From: an uncultured Paenibacillaceae bacterium
GTDB lineage: Bacteria; Bacillota; Bacilli; Aneurinibacillales; Aneurinibacillaceae
Reading direction: 5' to 3'
Assembly: GCA_937874515.1 (NCBI GenBank)
Contig: CALNBV010000137.1
Span: 1 to 5,814, forward strand
Length of the DNA stretch: 5,814 nt
Under the pieces are notes generated by a model. That model saw nothing but the letters and a program-made list of their open reading frames with translations, was not told the origin of the DNA and ran no database searches. The position numbers and the translations under genes are program-made. The stretch's first letter is position 1, and each line of letters starts with the position of its first letter. Of this stretch, positions 4,848 to 5,814 are shown piece after piece.

Positions 4848-5519
4848 TTATATAATTGGCTCGATACAATCCATTGATTCATTCTTTGCATTATTTACAA
4901 CCTGGGAAACCCGATAATGCTCCATTTCCTTTGTAGGATATGGCACAAATAGAGAGTGTAAAAAAGACTGGGATTCCTCGCGGTCTAACCAGTGTTTTTC
5001 TCCATCCCTATTTAGAATAACAGGCATCCGATCATGAAAAGGGCGAATCATTTCATTAGCTTCTGTAGTTAAAATGGTACAGGAAAATACCTCTTTTTTC
5101 TCCGGTGAAATCCACTTCTCATACAACCCTGCCATCGCAAAAGGCTCCCCAGTTTTTAACAAAATCCGATTAGGTATTTTTTTCTTGCTCCCCGAGTCCT
5201 TTTCCCATTCATAGAAGCTGTCTGCTAGAATTAAACACCTTCTTTGTTGAAAAGCATTGCGAAATGCCGGCTTTTCATGGATGGTTTCTGACCTGGCATT
5301 AATCATGCGATACCCAATGGATGGGTCCTTCGCCCAAAAGGGAATCAACCCCCACTTCATATAGCCCATGCGATTTTGTTGTCCATCATTAATCACAGCT
5401 AACACCATCTGGCTAGGTGCAATGTTAAAGCGTTTCATATATTCCCTGGCGGTAAACAGGGCATGAAACCTTTCCTTTAATGCTTCAATTTCCGCAGTTA
5501 AAGTAAAGCGGCCGCACAT
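4848..5519 (-). CDS. SOS response-associated peptidase (SRAP) family protein, YedK/HMCES-like
   Basis: The 223-residue protein starts MCGRFT, so after Met removal Cys2 is the free N-terminal residue. In this family it forms a thiazolidine crosslink with abasic sites in single-stranded DNA, which shields them from strand breakage. The other active-site positions are present: N74 and R76 in MINARSET (72-79), E104 in SFYEW (101-105) and H162 in HDRMP (162-166). The blocks FNIAPSQ (31-37), MKWGLIPFWAK (54-64) and VSQVVNNAKNES (204-215) are also typical. Length equals that of the Bacillus YoqW/YoaM homologues (about 225). The start is fixed by Cys2 and by a strong SD, GAAGGGGG (5528-5535), 8 bases upstream. 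No LexA box of the Bacillus type (GAAC-N4-GTTC) is seen upstream, so SOS control is not supported here. It is divergent from the rhodanese lipoprotein gene. Confidence 0.95.
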   Translation of the reverse strand: MCGRFTLTAEIEALKERFHALFTAREYMKRFNIAPSQMVLAVINDGQQNRMGYMKWGLIPFWAKDPSIGYRMINARSETIHEKPAFRNAFQQRRCLILADSFYEWEKDSGSKKKIPNRILLKTGEPFAMAGLYEKWISPEKKEVFSCTILTTEANEMIRPFHDRMPVILNRDGEKHWLDREESQSFLHSLFVPYPTKEMEHYRVSQVVNNAKNESMDCIEPII

Positions 5520-5546
5520 CGACTAGTCCCCCTTCACTTAATTTTG

Positions 5547-5552
5547 TATAAT
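5547..5552 (+). promoter_or_regulatory. Candidate -10 element for the rhodanese lipoprotein gene
   Basis: TATAAT (5547-5552), preceded by TG, is a perfect hexamer, but no good -35 lies at the usual distance. A start near 5559 leaves a leader of about 17 bases with the SD. This favours the GTG at 5576 as the start codon, since the ATG at 5564 would be almost leaderless. Confidence 0.45.
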
Positions 5553-5575
5553 CACAGGATAGGATGGTGATTAAA

Positions 5576-5814
5576 GTGAAAAAAATAACGCTACTTATTA
5601 TAGCCTTTGTTTTATTTTTAGTGGGTTGCAGCAGCAATGGGACTAATTCTACACGTTCCTATGAAAATATTTCAACAGATGAAGCCCAAAGTATGATTGC
5701 AAAAAAAGAGGTGGATATCATCGATGTTCGGACCCCTGAAGAATTTGCATCGGGTCACGTTCCTGAAGCTGTAAACCTTCCTCTCCAAGACCTGGAAAGC
5801 CGGGTATTTACATT
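5576..5814 (+). CDS. Rhodanese-domain lipoprotein, N-terminal part, cut by window edge
   Basis: The visible 79 residues begin with a lipoprotein signal peptide: a basic start (VKK), a hydrophobic core (ITLLIIAFVLF) and the lipobox LVGC (15-18). Cys18 should be lipidated and anchor the protein to the outer face of the membrane. After a Ser/Asn/Thr-rich linker comes the first part of a rhodanese domain: ISTDEAQSMI (32-41) and VDIIDVRTPEEFASGHVPEAVNLPL (46-70), the conserved CH2-type region. The catalytic cysteine loop would lie beyond the window, so thiosulfate sulfurtransferase activity cannot be judged. The GTG at 5576 is chosen because GGTGAT (5566-5571) matches the SD tail at ideal spacing. 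An in-frame ATG at 5564 with AGGA (5556-5559) is the alternative. It shares a 56-base gap with the divergent SRAP gene. Confidence 0.88.
   Translation, partial: MKKITLLIIAFVLFLVGCSSNGTNSTRSYENISTDEAQSMIAKKEVDIIDVRTPEEFASGHVPEAVNLPLQDLESRVFT

Noticed and set aside
5520..5575. LexA (SOS) box upstream of the SRAP gene
   Set aside because: No GAAC-N4-GTTC-like sequence occurs in the gap, despite the family name.
1..5814. CRISPR array, insertion sequence, phage or toxin-antitoxin system
   Set aside because: No spaced direct repeats, transposase, integrase, att-like repeats or recognisable toxin/antitoxin pair are present; the gene content is ordinary chromosomal.

Overview
The window looks like chromosomal core sequence from a low-GC, endospore-former-type Firmicute (Bacillales, probably Bacillaceae-like). 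The reasons are AT-rich intergenic DNA, strong G-rich Shine-Dalgarno sites, sigma-A-type promoters, compact U-tract terminators, and proteins of Bacillus type: an LCP cell-wall enzyme, a YclM-type aspartokinase, a YpeP-like RNase H protein and a lipoprotein rhodanese. I see no phage, transposon, CRISPR, rRNA or tRNA signal. I did not find a convincing new multi-gene system.

Layout. (1) 1-606, minus: the N-terminal 202 residues of a membrane-anchored LytR-CpsA-Psr (LCP) glycopolymer transferase that continues off the left edge, with a good promoter at 656-684. (2) 758-925, plus: a 55-residue hydrophilic orphan protein. It ends in a terminator shared with the convergent minus-strand gene at 944-1216 (90 residues, helical, unknown). 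(3) 1279-3299, minus: a two-gene unit of an RNase H-fold protein followed by aspartokinase, overlapping by ATGA. The 944-1216 gene lies just downstream and may have its own promoter inside a small inverted repeat. (4) 3366-3626, minus: an 86-residue orphan with an extended -10 promoter and a hairpin terminator that contains its stop codon.

(5) 3627-4180: a 554-base stretch with no firm gene. It holds an AT-rich part with a perfect 13-bp inverted repeat, a candidate promoter, and a roughly 200-base leader containing a 56-codon open frame that ends 17 bases before the next gene. (6) 4181-4792, plus: a SatP/YaaH-family acetate transporter with a strong terminator. (7) 4848-5519, minus: an SRAP (YedK/HMCES) abasic-site-binding protein with all key residues. 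(8) 5576-5814, plus: the start of a lipoprotein with a rhodanese domain, divergent from SRAP across a 56-base gap and cut by the right edge.

Functionally this is a mixed housekeeping region: wall polymer attachment, aspartate-family amino acid synthesis, RNA:DNA hybrid processing, acetate uptake and DNA damage shielding. The genes do not obviously form one pathway. The parts most worth a second look are the satP leader with its small open frame, the inverted repeat upstream of it, and the three unrecognised small proteins.
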